DNA of 64,000 nucleotides, from NCBI GenBank assembly GCA_947455145.1, contig CANGME010000008.1, positions 62,001-126,000 on the forward strand. Reading direction: 5' to 3'. Under the pieces are notes generated by a model, which was not told where the DNA came from, searched no databases, and saw only the letters and a program-made list of their open reading frames with translations. The translations under genes and the position numbers were made by a program. This stretch comes from Comamonadaceae bacterium (GTDB taxonomy: Bacteria; Pseudomonadota; Gammaproteobacteria; Burkholderiales; Burkholderiaceae_C). Positions 61,626-64,000 of the stretch are shown here, one piece after another (the first letter of the stretch is position 1; every line of letters starts with the position of its first letter).

Positions 61626-62438
61626 TTACAAACCTAGCCACAAAATCAGCTTTTTCTCTTGCTCTTCAGACGTGGCGACAAAGCCTTTGTAGCCGGAAGG
61701 TGCAAGGTATTTTTTACTCACGTCATTTTGACCCATGGCCAATAGTGTTTCCCGCAGGGTGTTGACGGTTGCTGGGTCTAGCTTGGTAGAGGCAATCCAT
61801 TGTTTGATCGGCATGCCACGGGATTGAGCGCAGGTCTTGCCTCCCTTGTCTTTCCACGCTTTAATCACGGCGCCAGACGCAGTGGCACCGTAGGCTGCAA
61901 AATTGTTTTCCACATAAAAAGGCACCGCATCTTGGTAGCGTGTGGTTTGCAGCTTGATGGCGTCAAGCTTAATGCTGTTTTCTTTGAGCGTTGCGCGCGT
62001 CATGACAGCGGTGATGGAGTCCGGGTCTGGCGTCACAAAAGCTTTGCCATTGACAGTTGCCCATTCTTGAATTGGTGTGGGCTCTTTACATAAGAGCGAA
62101 ACTTTGTATTCCGTAAAGCCGCCAGTCCATGCTATGGCCTTATAGCTTCCAGTTTTGATGGCTTCGAACGCGATATGAGATGGGTGAATAAAGGCCAGAT
62201 CAATCTCATTCTTCTTTAAGGCATCGCGCAATCCGTTGTAGCTGCTGATAACTTTCATCTTGATGGGTTGCTTGCTGGCTATGCTTAGGGCTTTGGCAAT
62301 TCCTTCAAATTTGCCTTCGATTTCAGCGTCTGTAGCCTTGTAAGTCACACCCTCTGTGACTCCAAGCACCAGTGCTTGGGCTGAACCAACAGATGTGAAG
62401 ACCAAACTGGCAAGGAGAATTTTTTTCAGTGAGTTCAT
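61626..62438 (-). CDS. PhnD-like periplasmic phosphonate/phosphate-type binding protein
   Basis: 270 residues from the ATG at 62438, with a signal peptide (MNSLKKILLASLVFTSVGSAQA). The mature protein has the PhnD/SsuA-type pattern: VSSYNGLRDAL... KKNEIDLAFIHPSHIAFEA, TDPDSIT-like VTPDPDSITAVMTRATLKE, then YGATASGAVIKAWK. No permease or ATPase gene is adjacent, so an orphan. The ligand is unknown; phosphonate, phosphite or a small organic anion are possible. A longer upstream frame (to 62519) is rejected because it lacks a signal. Confidence 0.8.
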   Translation of the reverse strand: MNSLKKILLASLVFTSVGSAQALVLGVTEGVTYKATDAEIEGKFEGIAKALSIASKQPIKMKVISSYNGLRDALKKNEIDLAFIHPSHIAFEAIKTGSYKAIAWTGGFTEYKVSLLCKEPTPIQEWATVNGKAFVTPDPDSITAVMTRATLKENSIKLDAIKLQTTRYQDAVPFYVENNFAAYGATASGAVIKAWKDKGGKTCAQSRGMPIKQWIASTKLDPATVNTLRETLLAMGQNDVSKKYLAPSGYKGFVATSEEQEKKLILWLGL

Positions 62439-62533
62439 GGATAAATTCCAATGATGAGCAGATTGAATAAGGAATAGAGCCAGTCTGGCAACAAAAGTTT
62501 CTACCGACAGTGTACCCATCTATTGGATAACGT

Positions 62534-63265
62534 TTATGTTGTTAATTGCATCACAGACAGCAAACGATCTAGTCCACCTGTAGAAATAGCCACCATGGCC
62601 TGGTCGCGTACCACTGGTTTGGCGTGATATGCCACTGACAAACCACCGACTTCAGAGCAAGCCTTCATCATTGGCAAATCGTTGGCTCCATCGCCCATAG
62701 CTATGGCTTGTTTTGGGCTGATTCCCAATTGCTCACAAGTGTGCAGCAGCATGCGGCGCTTCTCGGCACCATCACAAATATCGCCCCAAGCTTGATCCAC
62801 CAGGCGTCCCGTGAGTTTGTCCTCCACCATCTCCAGCACATTGGCTCGGGTGAAGTCGATATCGAGCCTGTCGCGAACACGGTCGCTAAAAAAAGTAAAC
62901 CCGCCTGAAACCAGCAGCACTTTCAACCCCGCAGACTTGCAGGCCGCCACCAGCGCGGCTGCACCGGGATTGAGTTGCAGTCGCTCGCGGTACACCATCT
63001 CCATATCGGCTAGCGTCACACCCTTGAGCAACGCTACGCGTTGGCGAAGGCTCTCTTTGAAGTCCGTAATTTCGCCACGCATGGTGGCCTCAGTAATTGC
63101 GGCCACTTCAGGCTTGCGCCCCGCCGCGTCCGCGATCTCGTCCACACACTCGATGTTAATGAGCGTGGAATCCATGTCAAAGGCTATTAGTTTGAAATCG
63201 CTCAGTCGCATGGGAGGTGTGAAGCCCTGAATTACCAAGCCTGGGGAAATCTCGTAGGAACGCAT
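62534..63265 (-). CDS. serB: Phosphoserine phosphatase
   Basis: HAD-superfamily enzyme that makes serine from phosphoserine. 243 residues from the ATG at 63265 (MRSYEISPGLVIQGF); the frame is open to an ATG at 63301. Motif I AFDMDSTLI (catalytic Asp pair), motif II VLLVSGGFTFFSD, motif III AMGDGANDLPMM. ECVDEIADAAGRK is characteristic of SerB. No clear ribosome site at either start. Confidence 0.95.
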   Translation of the reverse strand: MRSYEISPGLVIQGFTPPMRLSDFKLIAFDMDSTLINIECVDEIADAAGRKPEVAAITEATMRGEITDFKESLRQRVALLKGVTLADMEMVYRERLQLNPGAAALVAACKSAGLKVLLVSGGFTFFSDRVRDRLDIDFTRANVLEMVEDKLTGRLVDQAWGDICDGAEKRRMLLHTCEQLGISPKQAIAMGDGANDLPMMKACSEVGGLSVAYHAKPVVRDQAMVAISTGGLDRLLSVMQLTT

Positions 63266-63597
63266 ATGGGTTTTTTCGTCGCATTCTAGGTTCAAGTGCA
63301 TTGGCTTGGCGATGAGGCCCTAGTTGGTTTACAAAAATTCATGTTGCGATTTGAATTCTTGGCATTTTCTGGGTCGGCAGATGTCGAGGGATGTGTACTG
63401 GATTGCACCTAACTGTGTGATTCCATCTTCTGTGTAGCGTTTCACTCAGCGAAATGGAAACTACAGGTATTTGACCAGAACGTCACACATCAGCAGGGCT
63501 TGTGCTGCCTCTGATAGGCCAGACGACGCTGGCACTGGGGATGCTGAATGTTGGCCGTAACAGCGTGTGATGATGGCGTTTCATTTAATGGGGCTAA
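63266..63597. other. Intergenic region without a recognisable gene
   Basis: 332 bases between serB and fabI. I see no tRNA-like or sRNA-like structure and no frame longer than about 40 codons that resembles a protein; the best, just after fabI on the minus strand, has no clear start. The only structured element is the palindrome at 63440-63454. Confidence 0.6.
63440..63454. promoter_or_regulatory. IclR-like palindrome in the serB-fabI gap
   Basis: TTTCACT-C-AGCGAAA is a 15-base palindrome with one mismatched pair in seven. TTTCGCT-N-AGTGAAA-type sites are typical of IclR-family regulators. No IclR gene or aromatic-catabolism gene is adjacent, so its role is unclear. Confidence 0.3.
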
Positions 63598-64000
63598 TCA
63601 CTCTGCAATCCCGCCCACCACTTGGCTAAACCCACCGTCCACATAGGTGATTTCAGCGCTCACACCTGCGGCCAGGTCGCTGAGCAGGAATGCGGCGACA
63701 TTGCCTACGTCTTCAATGGTGACGTTGCGGCGGATGGGCGAAGTCTCTGCCACCACGCTCAAGATCTTGCCAAAGCCCTTGATGCCGCTTGCGGCCAGGG
63801 TTTTGATGGGGCCTGCGCTGATGCCGTTCACACGCATGCCTTTGGGGCCGAGCGATTCGGCCAGGTATCGCACTGAGGCTTCCAGGCTGGCCTTGGCCAG
63901 GCCCATGGTGTTGTAGTTGGGCACGGTGCGTATGGCGCCCAGGTAGGTGAGCGTGAGCAGGGCCGACTTGGGGTTGAGGTAGGGCAGGGCGGCCTTGGCC
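63598..64000 (-). CDS. fabI: Enoyl-ACP reductase FabI, N-terminus outside window
   Basis: NADH-dependent last reduction step of fatty-acid elongation. The C-terminal 133 residues are visible, in short-chain dehydrogenase layout: [21 protein letters not shown] contains the catalytic Tyr-x6-Lys (NYNTMGLAK), then [19 protein letters not shown] and the terminal [14 protein letters not shown]. These are diagnostic for FabI. The N-terminal half and start lie beyond the right edge. Confidence 0.93.
   Translation of the reverse strand, partial: AKAALPYLNPKSALLTLTYLGAIRTVPNYNTMGLAKASLEASVRYLAESLGPKGMRVNGISAGPIKTLAASGIKGFGKILSVVAETSPIRRNVTIEDVGNVAAFLLSDLAAGVSAEITYVDGGFSQVVGGIAE

Noticed and set aside
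63478-63594. 39-codon open stretch on the minus strand just after fabI, ending ALLMCDVLVKYL
   Set aside because: No convincing start or ribosome site and no recognisable family; too short to separate from chance.

Overview
The window is a gene-dense, moderately GC-rich bacterial chromosome segment. Gene order and protein sequences point to a betaproteobacterium of the Burkholderiales, most likely family Comamonadaceae (Rhodoferax/Polaromonas/Limnohabitans-like). Supporting this are the cluster ndk-rlmN-pilF-rodZ-ispG-hisS-yfgM-bamB-der-hfq-hflX-hflK-hflC-DUF2065-hisZ-purA, the smc-zipA-ligA-def run, the dapC-dapD-pilU-like-dapE run and the sucA-sucB-lpd-zapE operon. The family assignment is inference from synteny; no rRNA or tRNA gene is visible. 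I saw no insertion sequence, integrase, phage gene or CRISPR array.

Layout. 1-3.9 kb (minus strand): diaminopimelate/lysine synthesis (dapC, dapD, dapE) with a PilU-like pilus ATPase inside the operon. 4.0-11.3 kb (plus): smc, zipA, ligA, def. ligA carries a REP-like palindrome inserted in frame. 11.3-14.6 kb (minus): an accessory three-gene glycan module (polytopic membrane protein, family 2 glycosyltransferase, SAM methyltransferase); the glycosyltransferase frame is cut by an amber codon. 14.7-20.2 kb (minus): glnD, map, an mnmC whose methyltransferase half looks dead, and yggX. 20.3-25.2 kb: dsbB, a small unknown coiled-coil gene, a Rieske oxygenase paired with a ModA-like binding protein, and prpE. 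25.3-32.8 kb: the 2-oxoglutarate dehydrogenase operon, zapE and a small exported protein. 32.8-39.7 kb: PP2C phosphatase, DinG-type helicase, bamD, rluD, scpB, rluB. 39.7-55.8 kb: the long conserved cluster of translation, envelope, isoprenoid, membrane-protease and histidine/purine genes. 55.8-64 kb: a phosphoribosyltransferase, a cystathionine beta-lyase-like enzyme, a DUF2189 membrane protein, mnmH, tesA, ybbA, rlmB, a PhnD-like binding protein, serB and the C-terminal part of fabI.

Most of the window is housekeeping. The points that stand out are local departures from family norm: (1) the interrupted glycosyltransferase, with 61 intact codons after the stop and a preserved 4-base overlap with the next gene; (2) MnmC with a missing N-terminus and substituted SAM and active-site motifs beside an intact FAD domain, in a genome segment that also carries mnmH for the same wobble uridine; (3) a mobile-type palindrome translated as part of DNA ligase; (4) tesA and ybbA, whose divergent start codons share the four bases CATG; (5) bamD and rluD, separated by 14 bases with a consensus -10 for one inside the coding sequence of the other. 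No wholly new multi-gene system is evident; the best candidate for something undescribed is the glycan module between def and glnD.
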